Positions 55,126 through 63,711 of a DNA stretch of 64,000 nucleotides are shown here, piece after piece. The notes under the pieces are model-generated. The model did not search any database. It saw only the letters and a program-made list of their open reading frames with translations, and was not told the DNA's origin. The position numbers and the translations under genes are program-made. Position 1 is the stretch's first letter, and every line of letters starts with the position of its first letter. The DNA lies in contig NZ_JALPRS010000001.1 in NCBI RefSeq assembly GCF_023630255.1, positions 806,001 through 870,000 on the forward strand, read 5' to 3'. The stretch comes from Pontibacter deserti (GTDB taxonomy: Bacteria; Bacteroidota; Bacteroidia; Cytophagales; Hymenobacteraceae).

Positions 55126-55167
55126 AGTCCAAGTCCAACGCCTATATATGGTCTTTGGACTTGGACT
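55126..55167. terminator. terminator after RepA-like gene
   Basis: AGTCCAAGTCCAA (55126-55138) is matched perfectly by TTGGACTTGGACT (55155-55167) around a 16-nt loop, followed by TCTTTATTT. The 260 bases from here to the next gene are AT-rich with alternating TATA/ATGTAT tracts and no gene. Confidence 0.8.
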
Positions 55168-55427
55168 TCTTTATTTCCGCACTTTTTGGAGGCTTTTTCA
55201 TAAGTACATTTTTAGTTTTTCACTACCATGATATTTCATATTACTATACATGTAATGCGCTTTCATTTACATGGTATGTATTCTTATGTATATGTATGTG
55301 TTTTTGAATTGTAAGTATTTAATACACTGTAAATTAAGTTAAAAAAAGTTTCAGGACACCTGACTTTGATGTTGTATATAGGTATATTTGTATATAATTA
55401 ATTTATACACTCTAAACCCTTATTATC

Positions 55428-55778
55428 ATGGAAACAAGACTTGATCTTCTCACAGGAGAGGAGTTCACCCCGGGTCGCCGGAACCAGCGCTTTGCCAGTC
55501 GCGAAAACCAGGTGCGCTACAACAACCTGCTGGCCCAGCAGAAACGTGATGCCAAGCGCCCGCTGGACCGTGCCCTGGACACGAACCGCACCATCTTAAA
55601 GCGCCTGCTCGGAGAAGCCAAGAGCGTAACCTTTAGCCGGGAGTATCTTATGGGAGCGGGCTATGACTTTACGGCTTACACCCAGATCGCGCAAAATGAA
55701 AAAGCTTCTTACTGGTGCGTGTACGAGTTCGCCTTAACACCTCAACAAGACAGTAAACTTAAGATCAGCAGGAGGTAG
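55428..55778 (+). CDS. hypothetical element protein, 116 aa
   Basis: I know this only as the kind of short conserved protein found on Bacteroidota mobile elements. The N-terminus reads GEEFTPGRRNQRFASRENQV followed by RYNN, which resembles a zinc-ribbon motif whose Cys residues have been lost. The middle is basic and helical. The C-terminus (YLMGAGYDFTAYTQIAQNEK) is a compact aromatic segment. Base composition is more GC-rich than the neighbouring KAP gene. It precedes a 65-aa membrane protein with a good ribosome site, so the two form an operon. Confidence 0.6.
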   Translation: METRLDLLTGEEFTPGRRNQRFASRENQVRYNNLLAQQKRDAKRPLDRALDTNRTILKRLLGEAKSVTFSREYLMGAGYDFTAYTQIAQNEKASYWCVYEFALTPQQDSKLKISRR

Positions 55779-55780
55779 GT

Positions 55781-55978
55781 ATGGAACGACATTTTGAAGT
55801 AGGACAGCTCTCTGAACTTGCCGCTTACTGTATCGGCATGGCCTATGTAGTTAATACCAACAGTACCAACCGCTGGAACATGATCTTTTTCTTAATAATT
55901 GCTGCGGTGCTTACATGGATTATCTACAAATCTATAAATAAGAATCATAAAAAATCATTCAAAAAACATGTAATTTAA
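55781..55978 (+). CDS. small membrane protein, 65 aa
   Basis: ATG at 55781 follows AGGAGG at 55770-55775, which overlaps the end of the upstream gene; this strong ribosome site fixes the start. One membrane helix lies at about residues 32-52 (WNMIFFLIIAAVLTWIIYKS), followed by a Lys-rich tail. The function is unknown. It is coupled to the 116-aa gene just upstream and ends at a bidirectional terminator. Confidence 0.6.
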   Translation: MERHFEVGQLSELAAYCIGMAYVVNTNSTNRWNMIFFLIIAAVLTWIIYKSINKNHKKSFKKHVI

Positions 55979-55981
55979 TGT

Positions 55982-56026
55982 TAGGTTTACTATACACTTT
56001 ATAGTTTAGGGTGTATAGTAAACCTA
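55982..56026. terminator. bidirectional terminator, 16-bp perfect stem
   Basis: TAGGTTTACTATACAC (55982-55997) pairs exactly with 56011-56026 across a 13-nt AT-rich loop. It lies between the convergent small membrane protein and KAP genes. Confidence 0.75.
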
Positions 56027-56045
56027 CTTATTTCAATGAAGTAAT

Positions 56046-58616
56046 TTAATAGCTGAGGTCTATTGGTATCACATCGAATTTATATTCAATAGGGGTCTCA
56101 ATACCATTTACTGATAATAAGTTGTAGAAGTCTATAAACTCTTTGATATAAAGTGGGTTAACATCTTTATTAGCCTCAAGTATATCTAAAAACTCATCCC
56201 AATTTTTCCAAAAAGTTAAGACATAATTGGTTAGTGAAAATCTGGCTGAATTATTTCTATCTGGAACTATTAAGCTTTTAAGAAAACCTTCTAAATCTTT
56301 GGTGAGAATAAACTTCTTGAAAATGTGTCTCGCTTTATCTGGTATTATTTCCTTTTTTGTGCCGTCTTCTGCTTGAATAGTTATGTGTGTATATTGAAAA
56401 AAGCGCCAGAATTCATCATCTATCTGATTATTCCTATTTGCATATTCTTCAAAGTATGATACTGCACAATCCACTAAGTCGTCTTTAGTTACAGGTAAAT
56501 TCCAATTAGAATTTTTAAGCCATCTACCTATTAGCCTACTCTCAAAGGTAAATGGATATGTTGCTTCTTTAAACAGGCTTAAAAAGAACAATAAATATTC
56601 TTCAGGGGAAGGGTAAAATTTAGTACTAGCACTTGAATCATACATTGAAAGTTTATTGATTAAATCTTCATCGTTATAACCAACAATAGAAAAGTAGCGG
56701 TCATTATCAGTTGGCTTTAAATTAGCTAAGTAGAATATACCCCTGATTATTTTTTCAAAATCTTCTCTACTTTCATATTCTCTTATATCTTCAAATCTTG
56801 TCTTTAATTCTCTGTCTAATCCTTCTGATACTCGAGCAAGAATAAACTTATTGAACTCAGTTTGTGATTTTAATCTAGCATTTGTAAATGCTACCTCTGA
56901 TAAGTTATTATTTGTTAGGTTGTAAGTAAAATACTTTCTAAAATGAATAGGGTATACTACAGATAAGAAATCCTGATGGTGTTGATAGTCATAAGCGTGC
57001 TTATTAAATGTTAGCTCAAGCAGTTCTATTATGTTCTTTACAGAACCTTCATCAATAGAATAACGGTCAAGATTTAGTATCAAGTGCTTTTCAATCTCTG
57101 TAGAACAAGAAGAAGTTTTTAACTGGTCTGCACGAGCAGTATTTATGTTAACTATGTTGTCTTTATTAGGAGTTAAGATGTATTTATGTTTAATAGATGA
57201 TTGTTGCTGAGTTGTAAAGTACTTAAAATAATTTACCGAGATGTGTTCATATACTGCAGGGAATTTTAGGCGCAAAAGTTGTAAGTATATAAAGTCTTTT
57301 ATATAAACTTCTCCCTGTAGGCCTTCCATTGTAACCGATATAGAATTTGTAAGCCGAGTAACATCTCTCAAACTTGTTAACCAAGAAGTAAAATTTAACT
57401 CCTTTTCAAAATATTGCCTAAAGAGAGCTGTTGTGATTGATTGATGCAAATTTTTAGGGAAAATAGCTTTCAAGTTTTTCAATAAATTATCTTTAAAAAT
57501 ACTTGTATCAATAGCAGGAAGATTTATTTCTAGCTGAAAGATTTTTTCAAGGTATGATTGGTAATTATGAGAGTTGTAGTCTTGTACCGCTTTAAGTACA
57601 TAATCACGGTCATACGCTACAATAAAGATTGTATTATAGAAATTTGCTGTATTACGAATAAGACGCATAACTTCTAATATCTCATACTTATCTAATCGAT
57701 CTAAATCATCTACAAATATGATAAGCTTTTTACCAATCTTCCTTAGTTTATGATCAATAGCTTCATGTAAGTTTGAGATAGAAGAATCACCAGTTAATAA
57801 AACGGTAGATGCTCTGAAAGACTGGGTAAATGTGTTGTCATTAAGAGAACTGAGTTTATTCGCATACTTTATAAGTTGTTGAGCTAAAGATGAATAATAT
57901 GGTCGAAGTTCATCTTGTAGAGTATCAAAGAAATCCTGAATAATAGCCGTGGAGCTACTACTGTTCCAGGAGTTAAAATCAACAAGTATATGATTATCAG
58001 AAGTTAGGTTGGCTTTAATTAAGTTGAAGAAAGATGTTTTCCCCATTCCCCATTTTCCATTAACACCAATAGCAAAAGAGTTTTCAAAATTGGAGGACTC
58101 AATCTTTCCGGCTACAGTTTTTGCATACTCATTATACCCAAGTTCATCAGGTTTATTTTCATCTATAGGTTCATCATTGAAGAATGAAATAGATTGTTTT
58201 TCTCCTTTTTGTTCTCTTTTTGGCTGTACTACTTTTAATGCTTTTATAACCAAAGGCAGAGCAGTAGCAAGTAATACAATATCAAAATATTTGACACCTT
58301 CAAGCTTATAAAATGGAGTAAAAGACCAAGTTGCATCAGTTATTCTATAAAATAGATATATAGTGCTCACAATCAATAAAATAATTAATGTGTTGTTAGC
58401 AATGATTGCTTTTCGATGTATATAACTGTATATAATTAGGCCAATTGATAATAAAATAAAAATGAAGTTGTTTAACGGTGATTTCTCACAATAAGCAAGT
58501 ACATACTTGACTAATGTTGTATTAATTAAATTTTCAACTGGAACATGAAAGACTATTAATAAACAGAGGATTATGAACAGCGTTATAGTTGTTGGTTTAA
58601 GTATCTTGTTTTGCAA
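56046..58616 (-). CDS. KAP-family P-loop NTPase with membrane segments
   Basis: This 856-aa protein is of the KAP NTPase family. Four membrane helices come first (about residues 8-28, 48-66, 72-92 and 108-126). The ATPase follows: Walker A GKWGMGKTSF near 185-194 and Walker B FVDDLDRL near 303, with the KAP arginine-rich segment MRLIRNTANFYNTIF. The C-terminal 450 residues are helical and unassigned. KAP proteins include PifA (F-plasmid exclusion of phage T7) and QatA of the Qat defence system, so a membrane-linked defence role is likely. The gene is AT-rich. It lies back-to-back with a SIR2 gene (570 bases apart, with a doubtful small ORF between). Confidence 0.88.
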   Translation of the reverse strand: MQNKILKPTTITLFIILCLLIVFHVPVENLINTTLVKYVLAYCEKSPLNNFIFILLSIGLIIYSYIHRKAIIANNTLIILLIVSTIYLFYRITDATWSFTPFYKLEGVKYFDIVLLATALPLVIKALKVVQPKREQKGEKQSISFFNDEPIDENKPDELGYNEYAKTVAGKIESSNFENSFAIGVNGKWGMGKTSFFNLIKANLTSDNHILVDFNSWNSSSSTAIIQDFFDTLQDELRPYYSSLAQQLIKYANKLSSLNDNTFTQSFRASTVLLTGDSSISNLHEAIDHKLRKIGKKLIIFVDDLDRLDKYEILEVMRLIRNTANFYNTIFIVAYDRDYVLKAVQDYNSHNYQSYLEKIFQLEINLPAIDTSIFKDNLLKNLKAIFPKNLHQSITTALFRQYFEKELNFTSWLTSLRDVTRLTNSISVTMEGLQGEVYIKDFIYLQLLRLKFPAVYEHISVNYFKYFTTQQQSSIKHKYILTPNKDNIVNINTARADQLKTSSCSTEIEKHLILNLDRYSIDEGSVKNIIELLELTFNKHAYDYQHHQDFLSVVYPIHFRKYFTYNLTNNNLSEVAFTNARLKSQTEFNKFILARVSEGLDRELKTRFEDIREYESREDFEKIIRGIFYLANLKPTDNDRYFSIVGYNDEDLINKLSMYDSSASTKFYPSPEEYLLFFLSLFKEATYPFTFESRLIGRWLKNSNWNLPVTKDDLVDCAVSYFEEYANRNNQIDDEFWRFFQYTHITIQAEDGTKKEIIPDKARHIFKKFILTKDLEGFLKSLIVPDRNNSARFSLTNYVLTFWKNWDEFLDILEANKDVNPLYIKEFIDFYNLLSVNGIETPIEYKFDVIPIDLSY

Positions 58617-58707
58617 TTTTTAGGAATTTAGAGTTAAATAAATTAGGTCCCTATTTAAACTGATGCCATAAAGAAGCTAGGGAGTTCTCTACCTGACTAG
58701 TACTTAA

Positions 58708-58932
58708 TCACTCAAAGTGGGAATAAATCACTTCAAAGACTGCTCGTTTTCTGTTTGACGCAGCAAGCCCAATCCATGAAGTGTTTATAGCAGATTGTCG
58801 ATCTACTGGAGGCGCTGTTGTTGCTGTGCTCTTGCTACGGGCTTGAACTGTTGTAGCAGGCTTCAAAGATTGCCGAGTGCGTTCAGAAGCATCGTAAGCT
58901 TTCCAGCGGCTAATGATAGAGGTGTGCGGCAT
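58708..58932 (-). CDS. doubtful small protein, 74 aa
   Basis: This open frame of 74 codons starts with ATG at 58932. The product is basic and rich in Ser, Thr and Ala (MPHTSIISRWKAYDASERTR, with KPATTVQARSKSTATTAPP in the middle). Its composition is more GC-rich than the KAP gene beside it and resembles the integrase-region genes. No family is recognised. It could be a small gene co-transcribed with the KAP gene, the tail of a deleted gene, or chance. Confidence 0.35.
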   Translation of the reverse strand: MPHTSIISRWKAYDASERTRQSLKPATTVQARSKSTATTAPPVDRQSAINTSWIGLAASNRKRAVFEVIYSHFE

Positions 58933-59186
58933 GCTGAAAGTGTTGTCTGTTTTCGTATTTGAGGTCTATAACTTTTTGTTACAAGGCCTAATGTTATATT
59001 TGCTTTATACTATATAAAGTTAAAGTATTTCTCTGTTCAGATAAAACTTTAGGGTATTTTTATGATATGTTGCTAACCTACAATAATGTCTCCTCTTGCT
59101 GTGTATGTGGCAACTTTCGTTTTAAGTCTCCGATTGGTTAGATAGTAATACATTTTTTATATTGATTTTAACATAATATTGTCAAA

Positions 59187-60911
59187 ATGAACAATCAAAT
59201 CACCTCGGTTTCTTACACTGTGTCCAGCAATAAAGGAGCTTTTGCGCTTTTAGTAGGTTCTGGAGTTTCGAGAGGTGCCGGTATTCCTACAGGTTGGGAA
59301 GTGGTAATTGACCTGATTCGCAAAATTGCTGCTATGACGAATGAAAGCTGTGAACCAAACCCTGAGAAATGGTTTATTGAAAAGTTCAGAAAGGATCCTG
59401 ATTACTCTGACTTGTTAGAAAGCCTTACCAACACCCAAGCAGAACGATTGAACCTACTACGTCCATATTTTGAACCTACTGAAGATGAATTGGAAGAAGG
59501 ATTAAAAAAGCCCACGATCGCTCATCGTATGATGGCTCAGTTGATTGCTAAGAGCTACATAAGAGTAGTTGTAACAACTAACTTTGATAGGCTTTTAGAA
59601 AATGCATTAAAAGACATCGGTATAGAGCCTTCCGTGATAAGCAACCCTGGACACATTGAAAATACAATGCCACTTATCCATTCCCCTATAACAATAATTA
59701 AGATAAACGGTGATTACCTTGACACAAGCTTCCTAAATATAAAAAGTGAGCTTGATCAGTACGATGGACGGCTTATGGACCTATTGGGCTATGTGTTTGA
59801 GAACTTCGGGTTGATTACTTGTGGATGGTCAGCTGCCTGGGACATTGCATTAGTACAGTCCTTGAAAACCGCTAACAAATTCAGATTCTCCAACTACTTT
59901 ACTTATGTTGGTAAATCAGGAGAACATTTAGATGCTCTTGCATCCATCAGAAAAGGCCATACTATACCTATTGTTAATGCTGATACTTTTTTTACAGAGC
60001 TACATGAGAATATCGAGGCACTCGAGAACAACAATTCATCCCATCCATTAACACCCCAGATCGCTTTAGCCAGGTTAAAAAAGTATGTTGTACGCGATGA
60101 ACACATTATATCTCTTCACGACTTAATCAAAGGTGAGGTAGATAGGGTTTTCGAGAACTTTGATGCCTTACCAGTTACCGTTGCGTCAAGCAAAGAAGAA
60201 ATCAAAGTAAGAATAGAATATTACTTGCTGCATTGCCATACACTGTGTAGCCTGTTTGTGAACGGGATTTATTGGGGAAAAGAGCAACACCATTCAATTT
60301 GGCTTAACAGTTTGGCCCGGTTTTCATCAAGTAAGGAGCGAAGCGGAAATACAATTTGGCTAAGCCTCGAAACTCTCCCTGGACTTATTTTCTTATATAG
60401 TATAGGTCTAGCTAGCATTCTGAGTAAGGATTACAAGCTCCTGTCTAAGTTATTCTCTATGTCTGTTTATAAAAGCTATGGAGAAATAAATATTCTTGAT
60501 GGCATTAGTGCTCACAATACAATTGATCCTGACACCCTTAAAAAAGCTTTAGATAACCAAAATCTGGTACCTATGTCTGAACTGTTGTTCTCTTACTTGA
60601 AACCATTCTTTAGCAGCTATATCTCACATATTCGTGATTATGAAAGCCTTTTTGATAGGTTTGAATACATGCAGGCTTTAGCGTATACTAAGAAAATGGG
60701 TAAAGGCTGGAGTCCTATTGGTCGCTTTGGCTACCGGATAATTAGAGGTGGGAAGGAGCATCCATTTGGAAAGATCCTTCATGAGGTTGAGACTAATAAT
60801 GATGGAGCGAGTTTATTTTCCCCTACTTTATTTACAGATTTAGCTGATCTTAAGCAAGTAGAAGAGAGTTTTAAAGAGTACTTCAGCAAAGTGCAATATA
60901 ACTTTTTCTGA
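59187..60911 (+). CDS. SIR2-domain protein, candidate defence NADase
   Basis: This 574-aa protein has a SIR2-like NAD-binding domain over about residues 15-250. Motifs are LVGSGVSRGAGIPTGWEVV (nucleotide loop), VVTTNFDRLLENAL with Asn132 and Asp134, KINGDY at 172-177, and GLITCGWSAAWD. The position usually held by the catalytic His before Gly-Asp is Asn174. The C-terminal 320 residues are helical and unassigned, the usual place for a phage sensor or oligomer domain. SIR2 proteins of this kind deplete NAD in abortive phage defence (Thoeris, DSR). The gene is divergent from the KAP NTPase. No HerA, Argonaute or ThsB-like partner was seen. Confidence 0.85.
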   Translation: MNNQITSVSYTVSSNKGAFALLVGSGVSRGAGIPTGWEVVIDLIRKIAAMTNESCEPNPEKWFIEKFRKDPDYSDLLESLTNTQAERLNLLRPYFEPTEDELEEGLKKPTIAHRMMAQLIAKSYIRVVVTTNFDRLLENALKDIGIEPSVISNPGHIENTMPLIHSPITIIKINGDYLDTSFLNIKSELDQYDGRLMDLLGYVFENFGLITCGWSAAWDIALVQSLKTANKFRFSNYFTYVGKSGEHLDALASIRKGHTIPIVNADTFFTELHENIEALENNNSSHPLTPQIALARLKKYVVRDEHIISLHDLIKGEVDRVFENFDALPVTVASSKEEIKVRIEYYLLHCHTLCSLFVNGIYWGKEQHHSIWLNSLARFSSSKERSGNTIWLSLETLPGLIFLYSIGLASILSKDYKLLSKLFSMSVYKSYGEINILDGISAHNTIDPDTLKKALDNQNLVPMSELLFSYLKPFFSSYISHIRDYESLFDRFEYMQALAYTKKMGKGWSPIGRFGYRIIRGGKEHPFGKILHEVETNNDGASLFSPTLFTDLADLKQVEESFKEYFSKVQYNFF

Positions 60912-61088
60912 TTTTCCCTTGTAGTCGCGAAATCAGGTTGGATGTAAAGTTTAAGCTACCTAAGTTATTAATAGTTCTAATCAACTTTAGTGATATTTTT
61001 CAAAATAATAAGGATGCTCAAGGCAACTAGATAGATCACTTTAGCTGAATATTTCCTGCATTTAAATAGATCCAAGCTGGAATGCATT
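60912..61088. other. AT-rich gap after SIR2 gene
   Basis: This is the first part of a 446-base gap between the SIR2 and resolvase genes, without a gene. The rest of the gap is filled by inverted repeats described separately. Confidence 0.4.
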
Positions 61089-61150
61089 TTATGGTGCTGA
61101 GCTAATATCATGTTCCTTATGATAAATATTTGGAATTAGAAGCACCATAA
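61089..61150. repeat. 10-bp inverted repeat, 42 bases apart
   Basis: TTATGGTGCT (61089-61098) and AGCACCATAA (61141-61150) are exact complements. An inner ATCAT/ATGAT pair lies between them. It is upstream of the resolvase gene and could be part of a recombination site. Confidence 0.5.
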
Positions 61151-61217
61151 CAAATGACGGCAGCACAGCTTTTGAAACATTCACTATAAGTTATTTTATG
61201 TCTAGCTATAAATTTAC

Positions 61218-61247
61218 TATCTCAAAATACCTCCGTTTTATGAGATA
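61218..61247. repeat. inverted repeat in possible resolvase site
   Basis: TATCTCAAAATAC at 61218 faces GTTTTATGAGATA ending at 61247: an imperfect palindrome whose outer 7 bases, TATCTCA/TGAGATA, are exact. Further TGAGAT or ATCTCA half-sites occur at about 61303 and 61347. Serine resolvases bind such dyads in res sites and near their own promoters. Confidence 0.5.
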
Positions 61248-61345
61248 AAGTGATTAGATCAGAAACTACTCCTTATACTTTTTGATTCTTTCTCAAATTG
61301 CCATCTCACAAATCAAAAGCATTTTGCTATATTTGAGACGAGTTA

Positions 61346-61947
61346 CTGAGATAAAAAATGAAGATAGGCTACGCCCGGGTATCCACCCAGGATCAAAAAT
61401 TAGAATTGCAGCTTGATGCCCTTGCCCAGTACGGATGCAACCAGGTCTATAAAGAAAAAAAGTCCGGCAAAAGCAAAGAACGCCCCGAGCTCGAGAAGAT
61501 GATTGCGCAGCTTCGTGCTGGCGATACGGTAGTAGTCTGGAAGCTCGACCGGCTGGGCCGCTCGCTTCGGGATTTGATTGACTTAGTAGCGGAGTTTAAG
61601 CAAAAGGGAGTAGACTTTGTTAGCCTGCAGGATGGCATCAACACAGCCACTGCTACCGGTCGCTTTACCTTTAACATCTTTGCTTCGCTAGCAGAGTTTG
61701 AGCGCGAGATCATTCGTGAGCGTACCAAAGCCGGGCTTGATGCAGCTAAAGCCAGGGGCCGGAAAGGGGGGAGGCCTCAGGGACTTTCTAAGGCTGCAGT
61801 AGAAAAAGCAAAATCAGCGCGCATCCTGTTTGACTCTGGTACCAAATCTGTAGAAGAAATAGCCAAAATTCTGCATATATCCAGAGCTACTTGCTACCGC
61901 TACCTTAAGTATTTAGGGACATAACTAACTAAAATCTGAGATAAAAA
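61346..61947. repeat. 12-bp direct repeats flanking the resolvase gene
   Basis: CTGAGATAAAAA occurs at 61346-61357, abutting the start codon, and again at 61936-61947, 11 bases after the stop codon. The two copies are in direct orientation and bracket the whole resolvase gene. Confidence 0.7.
61358..61924 (+). CDS. serine recombinase (resolvase/invertase)
   Basis: This 188-aa recombinase of the Tn3-resolvase/Hin group has catalytic Ser9 in YARVSTQDQ. Conserved segments VVVWKLDRLGRSLRDLI and FNIFASLAEFEREIIRERTK follow. The C-terminal helix-turn-helix is KSVEEIAKILHISRATCYRY. Length and order are typical. It may resolve transposition cointegrates or invert DNA. No transposase is visible next to it. 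The gene is bracketed by 12-bp direct repeats, with palindromic TGAGATA sites upstream. Confidence 0.95.
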   Translation: MKIGYARVSTQDQKLELQLDALAQYGCNQVYKEKKSGKSKERPELEKMIAQLRAGDTVVVWKLDRLGRSLRDLIDLVAEFKQKGVDFVSLQDGINTATATGRFTFNIFASLAEFEREIIRERTKAGLDAAKARGRKGGRPQGLSKAAVEKAKSARILFDSGTKSVEEIAKILHISRATCYRYLKYLGT

Positions 61948-62149
61948 TACTTCTTCTTTAACATATGAAGCTTCAATTATTGCCTACATATATAAAGCTT
62001 ATATAAATTATCTATATAACTAACTTCTTTCTAACTTGATATAATGTATAAATAACTTTATAAGATTATATCCGTATCGTTCATAATTGCATTCAATATA
62101 GTTAATATTTTAATTATATAATTAACTCAAACATATAAAGAAGTTTTTT

Positions 62150-63148
62150 ATGAAGGTGAAAGAAAAATACTCGTTTGTATGTATACTTATTTGTTTTAGC
62201 CTTCTCTTTCTAACAAACTGTTCTGAAGAAAAAGATGAATCAGCATTTAACGACATCCAACTAAAAGAAACAGAAGTTATATCTTTTAACAAAGAAGCAA
62301 ATGCGCGACTAGTGCATAGTTATGGAGATATAAAATTGATTTATCAATCCTCAATTAATGCAGGCAAGGTTACTTCAAATTTAGATGTATTTGATAACGC
62401 TAAAGATAAACTTCTAGTCACTAATACAGTCACCGTAAATAAGGTAATTCCTAATTACAAATTAGGAGTTCATTATGATATTGAAAAAACAGCGAGGAAA
62501 TTAAAAGATAAACTATCACAAGAACAGTGGCAAGAGGTTTTACTTGCACATGAAAGTTTTATAAAGACTATTATTAATAAAATAGATCCGGATAAATATA
62601 GATCTGATCTCATTCAATCTCTGTATTTTCATTTAGCAGTATTAAACACGATTGATAGAAGCTTTAAAGAAAATGTAGACTGTGAATGTACCCCACATCC
62701 TGGTTATTTTATTGATAAAACTACATTTTGGTGTCAGGAAGATTACTTTTTAAATGTTAATCTGTTAAATAAACACTTAAGAGAAAATAAGGACTTTGTT
62801 GTTAATCTTGGAGGCAACGATCTTATAAATTATATTCAATCTCTAAAGGACAAAAGAGAGGTAGTTTCTTTTAAGGAGATTTACTTTTTGAATAGATCTG
62901 AAGCAGAATTTAAAACCCTGATAGCCAAAAAGTATAAGTCTGACATAGTATCTTCAGAAAAGGTTAAAATGGGGGATGCGCTAGTCTTAGAATCAGATTG
63001 TTTAATGGGAAAAGGAACTGATTTAGGATGTTGTGGTAATTATTCAGGATGTTGTTGGCTAGCAACTTATGAGTGTTGGTTACATGACGTTGAATGTTGG
63101 AATTGCGATAAGTGGCATTGTGGACCAGCCTGTAAATCAGGTGTCTAA
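62150..63148 (+). CDS. lipoprotein with Cys-rich C-terminus
   Basis: This 332-aa protein has a lipoprotein signal (CILICFSLLFLTNC, Cys at about 24). The body (30-280) is Lys-, Asp- and Asn-rich and has no recognised domain; a CECTPHPGYFIDKTTFWCQ segment occurs at about 178-198. The last 48 residues hold ten Cys, including two CC pairs, plus several Trp, like a disulfide-bonded or metal-binding knot. The gene is much more AT-rich than the core and is followed after 26 bases by a small membrane protein gene. It may be a secreted effector, a toxin-like protein or an adhesin; none can be claimed. Confidence 0.65.
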   Translation: MKVKEKYSFVCILICFSLLFLTNCSEEKDESAFNDIQLKETEVISFNKEANARLVHSYGDIKLIYQSSINAGKVTSNLDVFDNAKDKLLVTNTVTVNKVIPNYKLGVHYDIEKTARKLKDKLSQEQWQEVLLAHESFIKTIINKIDPDKYRSDLIQSLYFHLAVLNTIDRSFKENVDCECTPHPGYFIDKTTFWCQEDYFLNVNLLNKHLRENKDFVVNLGGNDLINYIQSLKDKREVVSFKEIYFLNRSEAEFKTLIAKKYKSDIVSSEKVKMGDALVLESDCLMGKGTDLGCCGNYSGCCWLATYECWLHDVECWNCDKWHCGPACKSGV

Positions 63149-63174
63149 TATCTATTATAATTTAGGTAAAAATT

Positions 63175-63492
63175 ATGAAAGACAAATTGAAAATTGGCTT
63201 AGGTATAGCTTTATCACTATTCCCACTTTACAGTTTTATAACCTGGCTATATATTTATAGTACTCATAAGTATTTAGATCATAGTAATAGAGTCATAAAG
63301 TATTTAGAGTTATTTCCTGATTTCCTTCATAATGCGCAAATTATAGGAGTTATTTCTATTTCATTAGCTTTAATATCTTTAATACTTATTGGAAATAGCA
63401 ATCACTTAAAGACGTTAGGATCAGTAGCTAAAATTACTTATATGGCATTCTTAGCGCTTATTTTAATCTTCAATGTGTGGAGCTTATTATAA
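63175..63492 (+). CDS. small membrane protein, 105 aa
   Basis: This small integral membrane protein has three likely helices (about residues 5-25, 47-67 and 84-104). ATG at 63175 follows the Cys-rich lipoprotein gene by 26 bases on the same strand, so the two are likely co-expressed. Three-helix proteins beside toxin-like genes are sometimes immunity or export partners, but I see no direct evidence for that here. Composition is very AT-rich, like the preceding gene. Confidence 0.6.
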   Translation: MKDKLKIGLGIALSLFPLYSFITWLYIYSTHKYLDHSNRVIKYLELFPDFLHNAQIIGVISISLALISLILIGNSNHLKTLGSVAKITYMAFLALILIFNVWSLL

Positions 63493-63634
63493 ATTATAAA
63501 TTACAGTATTATCTATATTAATAGACTATTAAAGTCTTAAAGAGATAAACTAACAATTAAGTATATCCAAGTAAAGCTATTTATGGGATGTAGTATCACA
63601 AAACCCTCGTTTTCTTGAGAAATATGACTTATTA

Positions 63635-63697
63635 AACGCCAATGATAAGTATAGGCGTTGAACGAGGCAAAGCCGAGTATAGAGCCTGTGCCTTGTT
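63635..63697. repeat. attC-like double inverted repeat
   Basis: AACGCC (63635-63640) pairs with GGCGTT (63654-63659). Immediately after, AACGAGGCA (63661-63669) pairs with TGCCTTGTT (63689-63697) with one mismatch. The nested GTT/AAC ends and position directly behind the 3' end of the SUKH-like gene resemble an integron cassette recombination site, though the site is shorter and does not fit the full consensus. Confidence 0.4.
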
Positions 63698-63711
63698 AGC
63701 ACCTATAATTC

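Noticed and set aside
55220-55420. possible oriT in TATA/ATGTAT-rich sequence
   Set aside because: No clear inverted repeat plus nick-type motif and no relaxase gene in the window.
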